From Enterobacteriaceae bacterium 89 (GTDB lineage: Bacteria; Pseudomonadota; Gammaproteobacteria; Enterobacterales; Enterobacteriaceae): a stretch of DNA of 64,000 bases. The translations under genes and the position numbers were made by a program. Positions 9,808 to 20,934 of the stretch are shown here, piece by piece. Under the pieces are notes generated by a model that saw only the letters and a list, made by a program, of their open reading frames with translations, ran no database searches and had not been told where the DNA came from. Numbering within the stretch: the first letter of the stretch is position 1; every line of letters starts with the position of its first letter. Where the stretch lies: assembly GCA_014156375.1 (NCBI GenBank), contig RQJH01000001.1:496001-560000 (forward strand), in the 5' to 3' direction.

Positions 9808-10203
9808 ATGACGACGAAACGTAAACCCTATGTGCGTCCGATGACGTCCACGTGGTGGAAAAAACTGCCTTTTTATCGCTTCTATATGATTCGTGAAGGC
9901 ACTGCCGTGCCAACAGTGTGGTTCAGCATCGTGCTGATTTACGGACTGTTTGCACTGAAGCACGGCGCAGAAAGCTGGGCGGGCTATGTCGGATTCCTGC
10001 AAAACCCGGTGGTGGTGATCCTCAATATCATCACCTTAGCCGCCGCCGTACTGCACACCAAAACCTGGTTTGAGCTGGCGCCTAAAGCGGCCAATGTGAT
10101 TATCAAAGGCGAAAAACTGGGAGCGGAACCGGTCATTAAAGGACTGTGGGGCGTGACGATTGTGGTCACGGTGATCATCCTGTTTGTGGCCCTGTTCTGG
10201 TAA
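9808..10203 (+). CDS. frdC: Fumarate reductase membrane anchor FrdC
   Basis: A 131-residue membrane anchor with three hydrophobic helices (about 27-50, 62-85 and 108-130), forming with FrdD the menaquinol site and tether of the enzyme. Two consecutive ATG codons occur; the second (9808) gives the conserved N-terminus [12 protein letters not shown] and a better distance from the TAAGGAG sequence. It starts 10 bp after frdB ends. Confidence 0.98.
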   Translation: MTTKRKPYVRPMTSTWWKKLPFYRFYMIREGTAVPTVWFSIVLIYGLFALKHGAESWAGYVGFLQNPVVVILNIITLAAAVLHTKTWFELAPKAANVIIKGEKLGAEPVIKGLWGVTIVVTVIILFVALFW

Positions 10204-10213
10204 GGAGACCGAA

Positions 10214-10573
10214 ATGATCAATCCAAATCCAAAGCGTTCTGACGAACCGGTATTCTGGGGGCTGTTTGGCGCAGGCGGTATGTGGGGCGCAATTATCGCT
10301 CCGGTTATCGTGCTGCTGGTCGGCATTTTGCTGCCGTTGGGCCTCGCACCGCATGATGCTTTCAGCTACGAGCGCGTGCTTGGCTTTGCTCAGAGCTTTA
10401 TTGGCCGCGCCTTCCTGTTCCTGATGATTGTGCTGCCGTTGTGGTGTGGCTTACACCGTATTCACCACGCTATGCACGACCTGAAAATTCACGTGCCGAA
10501 CGGCAAGTGGGTCTTCTACGGGCTGGCGGCGATCCTGACCGTTGTTACCCTGGTGGGCGTTCTGTTCATCTAA
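10214..10573 (+). CDS. frdD: Fumarate reductase membrane anchor FrdD
   Basis: A 119-residue anchor with three predicted helices, matching E. coli FrdD in length from the start [16 protein letters not shown]. The ATG has a TAAGGAG ribosome site that overlaps the frdC stop. It is the last gene of the operon and is followed at once by a strong hairpin. In E. coli and in many Enterobacter and Citrobacter the next gene would be ampC; here it is blc. Confidence 0.98.
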   Translation: MINPNPKRSDEPVFWGLFGAGGMWGAIIAPVIVLLVGILLPLGLAPHDAFSYERVLGFAQSFIGRAFLFLMIVLPLWCGLHRIHHAMHDLKIHVPNGKWVFYGLAAILTVVTLVGVLFI

Positions 10574-10580
10574 AGCTGAG

Positions 10581-10602
10581 ATGCCCGGCACACGCCGGGC
10601 AT
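10581..10602 (+). terminator. frd operon terminator hairpin
   Basis: A 9-bp GC-rich perfect stem (ATGCCCGGC/GCCGGGCAT) with a 4-nt loop starts 8 bp after the frdD stop and is followed by ATATTTCCTTT. In E. coli the corresponding hairpin also acts as the ampC attenuator; there is no ampC here. Confidence 0.8.
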
Positions 10603-10674
10603 ATTTCCTTTCTCCCGCCACGCTTTTTCCTCGCCAGGTTCTACACTTACAAAAAAACCTGCAAGGACATTGCC

Positions 10675-11205
10675 ATGCGTCTGCTGCCCCTCATTGCGAC
10701 CGTTGCCGCTGCGTTTTTGGTTGTTGCCTGTAGTAATCCCGTGCCGCCGTCCGGCGTCACCGCCGTCTCACCTTTCGATACCCATCGCTACCTCGGCAGC
10801 TGGTATGAAATCGCCCGCCTCGACCACAGTTTTGAAAGCGGTCTGGAGAAAGTCACCGCCACCTACAGCCTGCGCAGCGACGGCGGGATTAATGTACTGA
10901 ATAAGGGCTATAACCCGGATCGGGGCATGTGGCAGAAAACGGAGGGGGTAGCGTACTTCACCGGCTCGCCTGACCGGGCCGCGATGAAGGTCTCGTTCTT
11001 CGGGCCTTTCTACGGCGGCTATAACGTGATTGCGCTGGATAAAGAGTACCGTCATGCCCTGGTTTGCGGACCGGATCGCGATTATTTATGGATCCTCTCC
11101 CGCACGCCGACTATTTCCGCAGAAATGAAACAGCAGATGCTGGATATCGCGACCCGGCAGGGTTTTCCGGTTCAGAAGCTAATTTGGGTCAATCAGACCT
11201 ATTAG
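10675..11205 (+). CDS. blc: Outer-membrane lipocalin Blc (bacterial lipocalin)
   Basis: A 176-residue lipoprotein. The signal peptide ends in a lipobox with Cys at about residue 19 (VVACSNP). The lipocalin signature appears early ([16 protein letters not shown]), and the C-terminal strand ends KLIWVNQTY. It binds lysophospholipids and fatty acids at the outer membrane, and in E. coli is expressed under stationary-phase and starvation stress. The ATG at 10675 is preceded by AAGGA. Only 101 bp separate it from frdD. Its stop overlaps the end of the convergent gdx gene by 4 bp. Confidence 0.97.
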   Translation: MRLLPLIATVAAAFLVVACSNPVPPSGVTAVSPFDTHRYLGSWYEIARLDHSFESGLEKVTATYSLRSDGGINVLNKGYNPDRGMWQKTEGVAYFTGSPDRAAMKVSFFGPFYGGYNVIALDKEYRHALVCGPDRDYLWILSRTPTISAEMKQQMLDIATRQGFPVQKLIWVNQTY

Positions 11206-11519
11206 TGAGCGCTGAGCTTCAGGCCGATGATGCCGCAGACAATCAGCACCAGGCTGAAAATACGCGCCAGGCTGGCTGATTCACCCAGCAGGATGATGCC
11301 TGTCACCGCTGCGCCGACGGCACCGATACCGGTCCAAATCGCATAGGCCGTGCCGACTGGCAGGGTTTTCATCGCCCAGGAAAGCATGGCCACGCTGACG
11401 ATCATCGCCGTCACCGTAATGACGCTGGGAACCAGACGACTAAAACCGTGGGTGTATTTCAGGCCGACGGCCCAGACCACTTCGAGAAGACCCGCAACAA
11501 CAAGGATTAACCAGGACAT
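11202..11519 (-). CDS. gdx: Guanidinium exporter Gdx (SugE), small multidrug resistance family
   Basis: A 105-residue four-helix SMR protein. The membrane-embedded glutamate essential for proton-coupled transport is seen early in helix 1 ([18 protein letters not shown], Glu13). The WAVGLK pattern is typical of the guanidinium-specific Gdx branch rather than the EmrE drug exporters. A guanidine-II riboswitch lies directly upstream, which agrees with the assignment. Confidence 0.97.
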   Translation of the reverse strand: MSWLILVVAGLLEVVWAVGLKYTHGFSRLVPSVITVTAMIVSVAMLSWAMKTLPVGTAYAIWTGIGAVGAAVTGIILLGESASLARIFSLVLIVCGIIGLKLSAH

Positions 11520-11533
11520 AGTTTGACTCCAGA

Positions 11534-11580
11534 ATGGGGTCGTCCCCGGTACGAGATACGCTTACAGGTCGTCCCGTAAG
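11534..11580 (-). promoter_or_regulatory. Guanidine-II (mini-ykkC) riboswitch upstream of gdx
   Basis: On the minus strand two hairpins occur in tandem, each with an ACGA loop. The first is TTACGGG-ACGA-CCTGTAA (11562-11579) and the second is GGGG-ACGA-CCCC (11536-11547), about 14 nt apart and ending about 17 bp before the gdx start. Two stem-loops with ACGR loops before the ribosome site define the guanidine-II class, which switches on guanidinium exporters. Confidence 0.9.
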
Positions 11581-11775
11581 GTGTTAAGGAGTGGTTATTT
11601 TAACCGTTGCTCCGGCGGTTGCAAGTCATTTAGCTTAAGTCACTTACTCGAGACTATGCCGTGAATTAAGCATATTTCACTGCGGAGATCGCCTTTTTAT
11701 CCGCTAAGTCTGTTATTTATGATGGCGGCATTATCCCTGCGCTTTTGCCAACCATAAGGCTCTCATCTGCAAGTC

Positions 11776-12357
11776 ATGTATAAAATCCTGATCGTTGACC
11801 GCTGCTCTTTTACCCGGACAGGGCTGGAGGCATGGTTGCAGCAGGCCAATGGAAACGCTTCATCGTTTTTGGTCACCCAGTTGAGCAGCCTGATGCTGGC
11901 AAAGGCGCACGTGGAAAGCTGGCGCCCCCATCTGGTGATTGCCGATTTCACCAGCTTTCAGCACGATCCCCAACAAGCCCATTTTATCCCGTCATTGCTC
12001 ACCATCTGCGAACAGCAAACCCGGCTGCTCCATCTGCAAAGTGAAGCTTTCATCTTCAGAAATGTGGGGACGGCAATGGCGAAAAAGGCCTCGCTGGCCG
12101 CGCTGGAAGAAACTCTGTTAGCGGTCCTTCAGCGTGGTCCGAAAGTGAATCCGGCCCGGGTAGTGACGCCGCTGCTGACACGCCAGGAAGAGAAAGTTCT
12201 ATCATTGTGGATGGAGGGAACCAGCAATGAAGCCATCGCCAGTGAAATGCAGATTGCCGGGAAAACGGTTTATACCTACAAGCGAAATATCCGCATGAAG
12301 CTGAAAGTCGAAAATCGCTTTTCGCCCTTTATTCCTTCAGCCGAGTGCGTGGAATAG
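11776..12357 (+). CDS. ecnR: LuxR-type regulator EcnR of the entericidin locus
   Basis: A 193-residue regulator. The N-terminal part resembles a degenerate receiver domain (MYKILIVDRCSFTRTGLEAWL). The C-terminal 60 residues form a LuxR-type helix-turn-helix (LTRQEEKVLSLWMEGTSNEAIASEMQIAGKTVYTYKRNI). A gene of this type beside ecnAB is known as ecnR in Citrobacter and Enterobacter and is missing from E. coli K-12. It converges on ecnB. The ribosome site is weak (CTGCAAG). Confidence 0.85.
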   Translation: MYKILIVDRCSFTRTGLEAWLQQANGNASSFLVTQLSSLMLAKAHVESWRPHLVIADFTSFQHDPQQAHFIPSLLTICEQQTRLLHLQSEAFIFRNVGTAMAKKASLAALEETLLAVLQRGPKVNPARVVTPLLTRQEEKVLSLWMEGTSNEAIASEMQIAGKTVYTYKRNIRMKLKVENRFSPFIPSAECVE

Positions 12358-12388
12358 CGGTACGGCCGGACAGCCGTACCGAACGGCA

Positions 12389-12535
12389 TTAATTTTGCGC
12401 TTTGGTCGCAGCACCAGAAATCGCATTACCCCCGCTGGAGATATCCTCCCCTACGCCGCGAGTGGTATTACACGCAGTGAGCACCGAAGAAAGCACCAGT
12501 ACAGAAAAGATCGCTGCAATTGTTTTCTTAAGCAT
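12389..12535 (-). CDS. ecnB: Entericidin B, bacteriolytic lipoprotein
   Basis: A 48-residue lipoprotein that starts [11 protein letters not shown] and has the lipobox VLTAC followed by [17 protein letters not shown], nearly identical to E. coli EcnB. The longer frame upstream (18 extra codons) is not conserved, and the ATG at 12535 has a suitable AGGATGA sequence before it. In E. coli EcnB is sigma-S-dependent and its lytic action is countered by EcnA. Confidence 0.95.
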   Translation of the reverse strand: MLKKTIAAIFSVLVLSSVLTACNTTRGVGEDISSGGNAISGAATKAQN

Positions 12536-12640
12536 AATGTCATCCTTATATGTGCCAGTTTTATTGTGTAGCAACATAAGCATAGACAAGATCCCCGATC
12601 CTGGACGGAATCGGCGAAATTTTAAGACGATGGGAAGAAA

Positions 12641-12775
12641 TCAGCCGGCAGCGTGTGAAATCGAATTCCCCAGGTGCTGGACGTCTTCGCCAAATCCGCG
12701 GAAGGTATTACAGCCGGAAAGCAGTGCTGTGGAGAACAGCAGTACAAAGAAGATTTTCAGTAAACGGTTCATCAT
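12641..12775 (-). CDS. ecnA: Entericidin A, antidote lipoprotein
   Basis: A 44-residue lipoprotein gene. Translation starts with two consecutive ATGs (MMNRLLKIFFVLLFS). A lipobox LLSGC precedes NTFRGFGEDVQHLGNSISHAAG, which is the EcnA pattern. It lies between efp and ecnB, all on the minus strand, matching the E. coli order. A CAGGGATG-type ribosome site precedes it. In E. coli EcnA is described as the antidote to EcnB. Confidence 0.92.
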   Translation of the reverse strand: MMNRLLKIFFVLLFSTALLSGCNTFRGFGEDVQHLGNSISHAAG

Positions 12776-12788
12776 CCCTGCCCTTGAT

Positions 12789-12824
12789 AAAAAAACGGCA
12801 CAGCCAAAGCCGTGCCGAATTTTT
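12789..12824 (-). terminator. efp terminator
   Basis: The hairpin CGGCACGGC/GCTGTGCCG (one G-U pair) on the minus strand is followed by a run of T. On the + strand it is also followed by AATTTTT, so it could act in both directions. It begins about 15 bp after the efp stop. Confidence 0.85.
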
Positions 12825-12834
12825 ATAGCATGAA

Positions 12835-13401
12835 TTACTTCACGCGAGAAACGTATTCGCCAGAGCGGGTGTCAACTTTGATCACTTCGCCGATCTGCAC
12901 GAACAGAGGAACTTTAACCACTGCGCCAGTGCTCAGGGTAGCTGGTTTACCGCCGGTACCTGCGGTGTCGCCTTTCAGACCTGGATCGGTTTCGACGATT
13001 TCCAGCTCAACGAAGTTTGGCGGAGTCACGGAGATTGGACGACCGTCCCACAGGGTGACGATGCACTCTGCCTGGTCCAGCAGCCATTTGGCGTTTTCAC
13101 CAACGGCTTTCTCATCGGCAGCCAGCTGCTCGAAGGTTTCGTTGTTCATGAAGTGGTAGAACTCACCGTCGTTGTACAGGTAAGTCAGGTTCATATCGAC
13201 AACGTCTGCGCCTTCGGCGGAGTCGGTGGATTTGAAGGTTTTCTCAACACGAGTCCCGGTCAGCAGACGACGCAGCTTAACGCGCGCAAACGCCTGGCCT
13301 TTGCCTGGTTTTACGAACTCGCTGGCTTCAACCGCGTACGGTTCGCCATCCATCATGATTTTAAGACCGGCACGGAAATCGTTGCTAGAATAAGTCGCCA
13401 T
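12835..13401 (-). CDS. efp: Translation elongation factor P
   Basis: This 188-residue factor rescues ribosomes stalled at polyproline motifs. The modified residue Lys34 lies in the loop VKPGKGQ (K34), in the same context as in E. coli. The enzymes that beta-lysylate it, EpmB (divergent neighbour) and EpmA (6 kb upstream), are in this window. The ATG at 13401 starts [12 protein letters not shown]; the longer open frame upstream is an overlap with the 5' end of epmB on the other strand and is not used. Confidence 0.99.
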   Translation of the reverse strand: MATYSSNDFRAGLKIMMDGEPYAVEASEFVKPGKGQAFARVKLRRLLTGTRVEKTFKSTDSAEGADVVDMNLTYLYNDGEFYHFMNNETFEQLAADEKAVGENAKWLLDQAECIVTLWDGRPISVTPPNFVELEIVETDPGLKGDTAGTGGKPATLSTGAVVKVPLFVQIGEVIKVDTRSGEYVSRVK

Positions 13402-13441
13402 AAGGCCCTCTAAATTTGTTAACTGGTAGCTAAGCCACAAA

Positions 13442-14470
13442 ATGGCGCATATTGTAACCCTAAATACCCCATCCAGAGAAGATTGGTTATCGCAACTTGC
13501 CGATGTAATCACCGATCCGACTGAACTGTTACGTCTCTTAAATGTAGATGCAGATGAAACTTTGCTCGCCGGGCGTGAAGCTAAACGTCTTTTCCCGCTG
13601 CGCGTACCCCGGTCTTTTGCTGCGCGAATGCGCAAGGGTGACCCTAACGATGCCCTGCTGCGACAGGTACTTACCGTCCAGGAGGAGTTTATCTCTGCCC
13701 CTGGATTTAGCACCGATCCGCTGGAAGAGCAGGACAGCGTAGTCCCAGGATTGCTGCATAAATACCGCAACCGCGCCCTGCTGCTGGTCAAAGGCGGCTG
13801 CGCCGTCAACTGCCGCTATTGCTTCCGTCGTCACTTCCCGTATGCGGAAAATCAGGGCAATAAGCGCAACTGGCAGGTGGCGCTGGACTATGTCGCCGCG
13901 CATTCGGAGCTGGATGAAATTATTTTCTCCGGCGGCGATCCGCTGATGGCGAAAGATCATGAGCTGTTCTGGCTGCTCGACGCGCTGGAAGCCATCCCGC
14001 ATATCAAACGCCTGCGCATCCACAGCCGCCTGCCGATCGTCATTCCGGCACGCATCACGGACGCTCTGGCGCAGCGCTTTGCGGACTCATCGCTGCAAAT
14101 TCTGCTGGTCAATCACATCAACCACGCCCAGGAAATTGATGATGAATTCCGCCAGGCAATGCGAAAACTGAAAACGGCAGGCGTCACGCTGCTCAACCAA
14201 AGCGTGTTGCTGCGGGACATCAATAACGATGCGCAGACACTGGCGAACCTCAGCAATGCGCTGTTTGATGCCGGTGTGATGCCCTACTACCTGCACGTGC
14301 TGGATAAAGTGCAGGGAGCCGCACATTTCCTGGTGAGCGATGACGAAGCCCGCACCATCATGCGTGAGCTGCTGACATTAGTATCGGGATATATGGTGCC
14401 GAAACTGGCGAGGGAGATTGGCGGCGAGCCAAGTAAAACGCCGCTGGATTTGCAGCTTCGTCAGCAGTAA
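13442..14470 (+). CDS. epmB: EF-P (R)-beta-lysine synthase EpmB (lysine 2,3-aminomutase family)
   Basis: A 342-residue radical-SAM/PLP enzyme. The [4Fe-4S] SAM motif is [15 protein letters not shown] (Cys-x3-Cys-x2-Cys, about residues 120-127), followed by a GGDP element ([10 protein letters not shown]). It isomerises (S)-alpha-lysine to (R)-beta-lysine, which EpmA attaches to EF-P. It is divergent from efp with 40 bp between the start codons, the usual arrangement. Confidence 0.98.
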   Translation: MAHIVTLNTPSREDWLSQLADVITDPTELLRLLNVDADETLLAGREAKRLFPLRVPRSFAARMRKGDPNDALLRQVLTVQEEFISAPGFSTDPLEEQDSVVPGLLHKYRNRALLLVKGGCAVNCRYCFRRHFPYAENQGNKRNWQVALDYVAAHSELDEIIFSGGDPLMAKDHELFWLLDALEAIPHIKRLRIHSRLPIVIPARITDALAQRFADSSLQILLVNHINHAQEIDDEFRQAMRKLKTAGVTLLNQSVLLRDINNDAQTLANLSNALFDAGVMPYYLHVLDKVQGAAHFLVSDDEARTIMRELLTLVSGYMVPKLAREIGGEPSKTPLDLQLRQQ

Positions 14471-14481
14471 TGGCGAGATAT

Positions 14482-14514
14482 CGTAGGTCCGCGCAAGCGT
14501 AGCGCCGCCGGGCA
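14482..14514. repeat. REP/BIME fragment
   Basis: A single half of a REP unit (GTAGGTCC ... AAGCGTAGCGCCGCCGGGCA) just after epmB. The same module recurs in this window near 35150, 59530 and 63560. Confidence 0.75.
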
Positions 14515-14530
14515 GTCCCAGCCAGAAAGC

Positions 14531-14560
14531 AAAACGCCCTCAGCTCAGGAGGGCGTTTTT
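14531..14560. terminator. Bidirectional terminator between epmB and yjeI
   Basis: The 9-bp perfect stem AACGCCCTC/GAGGGCGTT with a 7-nt loop is followed by TTTTT on the + strand and by TTTT on the - strand, as suits two convergent genes. Confidence 0.9.
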
Positions 14561-14574
14561 ATCACTGATAAAAA

Positions 14575-14928
14575 TCAGTTAGGGCATTTGTAAACCTGGC
14601 CGATCATTTCGCTGTCGGTCGGAACAAAGCTGGAAAGCATGCCCTGAGTCGGGCTGCTGACTCCGTAAATCACGTTGCCGCCCATTTCCGCAGCCTGGTT
14701 ACGCAAACCATTAGCCGCACCACGCATTGAGCCGCCTTCTTCACCGTGCTGGCCGGAGAGCCAGTTGCTCTGCTTGCCCGTCGCGGTGCCCAGAAGCTGG
14801 CATTCGCTTGCCGGTTTATCTTCAACAAAGCGAACATTTTGGCCGCCTGCGGTCAGTTCATTGCTGGAACTGCAACCGGCCAGCAGCAACGCGGCACCGA
14901 CGATCCCTGCACAGACTTTTACGCGCAT
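14575..14928 (-). CDS. yjeI: DUF4156 lipoprotein YjeI
   Basis: A 117-residue lipoprotein with the signal peptide MRVKVCAGIVGAALLLAG and lipobox Cys19. The mature part includes ECQLLGTATGKQ and NGLRNQAAEMGGNVIY, which match YjeI and the RcsF/DUF4156-like small-lipoprotein pattern. The function is unknown. It lies downstream of groEL, as in E. coli, but is separated from it by a strong terminator, so it has its own expression. Confidence 0.9.
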   Translation of the reverse strand: MRVKVCAGIVGAALLLAGCSSSNELTAGGQNVRFVEDKPASECQLLGTATGKQSNWLSGQHGEEGGSMRGAANGLRNQAAEMGGNVIYGVSSPTQGMLSSFVPTDSEMIGQVYKCPN

Positions 14929-15000
14929 GTTATTCCTCGTTATTAATATGGGCTGGACACAACTTGTCCGTGTGAACGTTATACTAAAAAGATGACCAAA

Positions 15001-15037
15001 AGAAAAACCCCCGTGACATTATCTGCCACAGGGGTTT
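15001..15037 (-). terminator. groESL terminator
   Basis: On the minus strand a 12-bp stem with two G-U pairs (AAACCCCTGTGG paired with GTCACGGGGGTTT) and an 8-nt loop is followed by TTTTTCTTTT. It starts about 25 bp after the groEL stop. Confidence 0.85.
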
Positions 15038-15062
15038 ATTTATGGATTCACGGGGGCGTGAA

Positions 15063-17158
<2,096 letters not shown>

Positions 17159-17249
17159 CTAAAAAAAATTTTGAAACGGGCAGCGGTCACAAAACCGGGC
17201 TCCGCCGGAAAGTGCTACGATGCTGTTTTTTCCGCAACAGGTTGATGGG

Positions 17250-18485
17250 ATGAGCGGTTTAAAGCAGGAACTAGGGTTGGCACAGGGCGTCGGGTTGCTT
17301 TCCACTTCGCTGCTCGGCACCGGCGTGTTTGCCGTTCCGGCACTCGGCGCTTTGGTGGCGGGCGATAACAGCCTTTGGGCATGGCCTGCGCTGATCGTGC
17401 TGGTGTTCCCGATTGCGATTGTTTTCGCCGTACTGGGCCGCCATTTCCCCAGCGCTGGCGGCGTTGCACACTTCGTGGGGATGGCCTTTGGCTCACGCCT
17501 TGAGCGCGTGACCGGCTGGCTGTTTTTATCGGTGATCCCGGTTGGATTGCCCGCAGCGCTACATATTGCCACGGGCTTCGGCCAGGCGCTGTTCGGCTGG
17601 CACGATCAACAGCTGCTGCTCGCCGAACTCGGCACGCTCGCTATCGTCTGGTGGGTGGGTTCTCGCGGAGCCAGCACCAGCGCCAATCTGCAAACGCTGG
17701 TCGCCGTGCTGATTGTGGCGCTGATCGTTGCGCTGTGGTGGGCCGCTGACATCACGCTCTCGGCTATCCCTTTTCCACCGGTAGCAGAAGTCGACCATTC
17801 GCAGCTTTTCGCCGCGCTGTCGGTGATGTTCTGGTGTTTTGTCGGGCTGGAAGCCTTCGCTCATATGGCCTCTGAGTTTAAACAGCCGGAGCGCGATTTC
17901 CCCCGCGCGCTGATGATCGGCCTGCTGCTGGCAGGCGCGGTTTATTGGGCCTGCACGGTGCTGGTGCTGCACTTCCATGCCTTTGGCGCAGACAAAGCTG
18001 CTGCCGCTTCCCTGCCGGAAATCGTGGTGACGCTGTTCGGCGTGAAGGCGTTGTGGATAGCCAGCATTGTGGGCTTTCTGGCGTGCTTCGCCAGCCTCAA
18101 CATTTATATTCAGAGCTTCGCACGGCTGGTGTGGTCACAGGCACAATATCGCCCCGATAGCCGCCTGGCGCAGCTTTCACCGCGTCGTATCCCGCTGAAT
18201 GCGCTGAATGCCGTCCTCGGCTGCTGCGTGCTGAGCACGCTGTGTATCTACATGCTGGATATCAATCTTGAAGCGCTGATTGTCTACGCCAATGGCATTT
18301 TCATCATGATTTATCTGCTCTGCATGCTGGCAGGCTGTCGTCTGCTGAAGGGCCGGTTTAAGGCGCTGGCGGTGATTGGCGGGGTGCTATGCTTACTGCT
18401 GCTGGCGATGGTCGGCTGGAAAAGCCTTTATGCAATTGTGATGCTGGCGGTGCTGTGGGTTGTTTTGCCGAAACGGGTCGGGTGA
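17250..18485 (+). CDS. yjeH: Amino-acid exporter YjeH (APC family)
   Basis: A 411-residue APC-superfamily transporter with about twelve membrane segments. YjeH of E. coli exports L-methionine and branched-chain amino acids. The start MSGLKQELGLAQGVGLL is chosen from the conserved N-terminus; ten further codons upstream are open. The glycine-rich helix 1 (LSTSLLGTGVFAVPALGALVAG) and the sequence FWCFVGLEAFAHMASEF near residue 200 are family hallmarks. It is divergent from groES. Confidence 0.95.
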   Translation: MSGLKQELGLAQGVGLLSTSLLGTGVFAVPALGALVAGDNSLWAWPALIVLVFPIAIVFAVLGRHFPSAGGVAHFVGMAFGSRLERVTGWLFLSVIPVGLPAALHIATGFGQALFGWHDQQLLLAELGTLAIVWWVGSRGASTSANLQTLVAVLIVALIVALWWAADITLSAIPFPPVAEVDHSQLFAALSVMFWCFVGLEAFAHMASEFKQPERDFPRALMIGLLLAGAVYWACTVLVLHFHAFGADKAAAASLPEIVVTLFGVKALWIASIVGFLACFASLNIYIQSFARLVWSQAQYRPDSRLAQLSPRRIPLNALNAVLGCCVLSTLCIYMLDINLEALIVYANGIFIMIYLLCMLAGCRLLKGRFKALAVIGGVLCLLLLAMVGWKSLYAIVMLAVLWVVLPKRVG

Positions 18486-18501
18486 ACTCATGCCCGGTTC
18501 G

Positions 18502-18540
18502 ATTGCCGGATGCGCTGGCGCTTATCCGGCCTACAGGTCC
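18502..18540. repeat. REP element downstream of yjeH
   Basis: The sequence TTGCCGGATGCGCTGGCGCT followed by TATCCGGCCTAC is a typical enterobacterial REP hairpin. It lies between the convergent genes yjeH and fxsA. Confidence 0.9.
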
Positions 18541-18574
18541 GTTTAAACGTCAGCGCAGTCGGCTACAACATTAA

Positions 18575-19051
18575 TCAATCGCGGCGATCGTGTTTATCTT
18601 CTAAACGCTCGGGCTGTTCGTCCTTACGCTGATATTCGCCTTCAAAGGTGTCGCCACCTACGTCCGGCGAAGTAAAGCCGCCGCCCGGCATACGGGCAAA
18701 GCGCAAATGCGGCATCAGGCGCAGCGTCAGCAGCTTCTGTACCGGTGGTAACAGCAGCAGCAGGCCGAGGAAATCGGTAAAGAAGCCTGGGATCACCAAC
18801 AGCAGGCCGGAGATAATCAGCGACACGCTTTTGATCATCTCTGCCGCCGGGCTCTCACCCGCCTGCATTTTCTGCTGCATCAGCATGAAGTTCTTAAAGC
18901 CCTGATTGCGGATCAGCGACATGCCGATCACCGAGGTGAAAATCACCAGCATCAGGGTCAGGAATACGCCTAAAACATGCGCCACCTGAATAAAGATGGA
19001 AATCTCGATGTAGACGTAAAGAAAAAAGGCAATAAACGGTATCCAGCGCAC
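18575..19051 (-). CDS. fxsA: Inner-membrane protein FxsA
   Basis: A 158-residue protein with four hydrophobic segments in the first ~120 residues and a charged cytoplasmic tail (EYQRKDEQPERLEDKHDRRD). E. coli FxsA, when overproduced, relieves F-plasmid exclusion of phage T7. The GTG at 19051 is chosen as start because the AGGAG lies 6 nt before it and gives the E. coli length; an ATG two codons upstream has no room for a ribosome site. Confidence 0.92.
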   Translation of the reverse strand: MRWIPFIAFFLYVYIEISIFIQVAHVLGVFLTLMLVIFTSVIGMSLIRNQGFKNFMLMQQKMQAGESPAAEMIKSVSLIISGLLLVIPGFFTDFLGLLLLLPPVQKLLTLRLMPHLRFARMPGGGFTSPDVGGDTFEGEYQRKDEQPERLEDKHDRRD

Positions 19052-19230
19052 TGGCATCTCCTGTAACCCGCCGCTACGCATGCGACGGTGAATATCTGTT
19101 GCGATTCGCGTGATCGAGAAATGGAGGCAAAAACAGCGATTTCAATCATCCACAGCAGTTTTTTTCCGCACGATTTTTGCGGTGATTCATTTCACAGATT
19201 AATAAATCTAATCCCAATCGGCACAGTTTA

Positions 19231-19272
19231 AGTGATCCAGATTACGGCAATTCGCTATTATCAGCATATGAT
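19231..19272 (+). promoter_or_regulatory. Candidate aspA promoter with CRP-like site
   Basis: AGTGATCCAGATTACG matches the CRP site (TGTGA-N6-TCACA) with three mismatches, centred at 19238.5. A -10-like TATGAT is at 19267-19272. The implied position near -40.5 is that of a class II CRP promoter. aspA of E. coli is under catabolite control. The rest of the 330-bp fxsA-aspA gap contains no gene. Confidence 0.5.
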
Positions 19273-19382
19273 CATGGGTACCGGGCCGATTAAGGAAATA
19301 ATCTTCGGTCAGAAAACACACATGACCCCACACATCCTGTGTGACGAGTGAAATCATTGGCAGATTAATCAAGAAGGTTCAC

Positions 19383-20819
19383 ATGTTAAACAACATTCGT
19401 ATCGAAGAAGACTTGTTGGGCACCAGGGAAGTTCCAGCGGACGCGTACTACGGTGTCCATACTCTGAGAGCGATTGAAAACTTCTACATCAGCAACAGCA
19501 AAATCAGCGATATTCCGGAATTTGTTCGCGGAATGGTGATGGTGAAGAAGGCTGCCGCGATGGCGAATCAGGAGCTGCACACCATTCCTAAAGGTGTGGC
19601 TAACGCGATTATCGCCGCATGTGATGAAGTCCTGAATAACGGCAAATGCATGGACCAGTTCCCGGTCGACGTTTATCAGGGCGGCGCAGGCACCTCCGTG
19701 AACATGAACACCAACGAAGTACTGGCGAACATCGGCCTTGAGCTGATGGGACATCAGAAAGGGGAATATCAGTACCTGAACCCTAACGATCACGTCAATA
19801 AATGCCAGTCCACCAACGACGCTTACCCAACCGGCTTCCGCATCGCGGTCTACGCTTCCGTGGTGAAACTGATTGATGCTATCAATCAATTAGGCGATGG
19901 CTTCCAGCGCAAAGCCGTTGAGTTCCAGGACATTCTGAAAATGGGCCGCACCCAGCTTCAGGATGCGGTACCGATGACCCTCGGCCAGGAATTCCACGCA
20001 TTTAACGTGCTGCTGAACGAAGAAACCAAAAACCTGCTGCGCACTTCCGAACTGCTGCTGGAAGTGAACCTCGGCGCAACCGCCATCGGTACCCGCCTGA
20101 ACACTCCGGACGGCTATCAGCAGCTGGCAGTGCAGAAACTGGCGGAAGTCTCCAACCTGCCGGTTGTTCCTGCGGAAGACCTGATTGAAGCCACCTCCGA
20201 CTGCGGTGCCTACGTGATGGTACACAGCGCGCTGAAACGCCTGGCGGTGAAACTGTCCAAAATCTGTAACGACCTGCGCCTGCTCTCCTCCGGTCCGCGC
20301 GCTGGCCTGAATGAAATCAACCTGCCAGAGCTGCAGGCGGGTTCCTCCATCATGCCAGCCAAAGTGAACCCGGTAGTGCCAGAAGTGGTTAACCAGGTGT
20401 GCTTCAAGGTTATCGGCAACGACACCACAGTGACCATGGCCTCCGAAGCAGGTCAGCTGCAGCTCAACGTGATGGAGCCGGTGATTGGCCAGGCGATGTT
20501 TGAATCCATCCACATTCTGACCAACGCCTGCTACAACCTGCTGGAGAAATGCATCAACGGCATCACCGCCAACAAAGAAGTGTGTGAAAGCTACGTTTAT
20601 AACTCCATCGGTATCGTCACTTACCTCAACCCATTCATCGGCCACCATAACGGCGACATCGTTGGGAAAATCTGTGCTGAAACAGGAAAAAGCGTACGTG
20701 AAGTGGTTCTCGAACGCGGACTGTTGACCGAAGCCGAGCTGGACGATATTTTCTCCGCCCAGAACCTGATGCACCCGGCTTATAAAGCCAAGCGCTATAC
20801 CGATGAAAACGAACAGTAA
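19383..20819 (+). CDS. aspA: Aspartate ammonia-lyase
   Basis: A 478-residue fumarase/aspartase-superfamily enzyme that interconverts L-aspartate with fumarate plus ammonia. The signature loop [11 protein letters not shown] with its catalytic Ser is near residue 318-328, and the substrate motif CQSTND near 140. The start [13 protein letters not shown] follows an AGAAGG ribosome site. Next to it is dcuA, which exchanges the fumarate or succinate, while fumarate reductase is encoded upstream. Together they feed anaerobic fumarate respiration. Confidence 0.99.
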   Translation: MLNNIRIEEDLLGTREVPADAYYGVHTLRAIENFYISNSKISDIPEFVRGMVMVKKAAAMANQELHTIPKGVANAIIAACDEVLNNGKCMDQFPVDVYQGGAGTSVNMNTNEVLANIGLELMGHQKGEYQYLNPNDHVNKCQSTNDAYPTGFRIAVYASVVKLIDAINQLGDGFQRKAVEFQDILKMGRTQLQDAVPMTLGQEFHAFNVLLNEETKNLLRTSELLLEVNLGATAIGTRLNTPDGYQQLAVQKLAEVSNLPVVPAEDLIEATSDCGAYVMVHSALKRLAVKLSKICNDLRLLSSGPRAGLNEINLPELQAGSSIMPAKVNPVVPEVVNQVCFKVIGNDTTVTMASEAGQLQLNVMEPVIGQAMFESIHILTNACYNLLEKCINGITANKEVCESYVYNSIGIVTYLNPFIGHHNGDIVGKICAETGKSVREVVLERGLLTEAELDDIFSAQNLMHPAYKAKRYTDENEQ

Positions 20820-20838
20820 TCTTTCGGGTTAGCCAATA

Positions 20839-20875
20839 AAAAGGCACGTCATCAGTGACGTGCCTTTTGCTTTTA
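20839..20875 (+). terminator. Terminator between aspA and dcuA
   Basis: A 9-bp perfect stem GGCACGTCA/TGACGTGCC with the loop TCAG is followed by TTTTGCTTTT. Some readthrough into dcuA is known for the E. coli pair. Confidence 0.85.
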
Positions 20876-20934
20876 TGGAACATCTAAAAAATAACATTTA
20901 TGTATCCAACATCTAACAATCAAGGAAGCAGTGT

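Noticed and set aside
10441..10674. N-terminal extension of blc into frdD
   Set aside because: The upstream codons overlap frdD and a terminator; the lipoprotein signal begins at the ATG at 10675.
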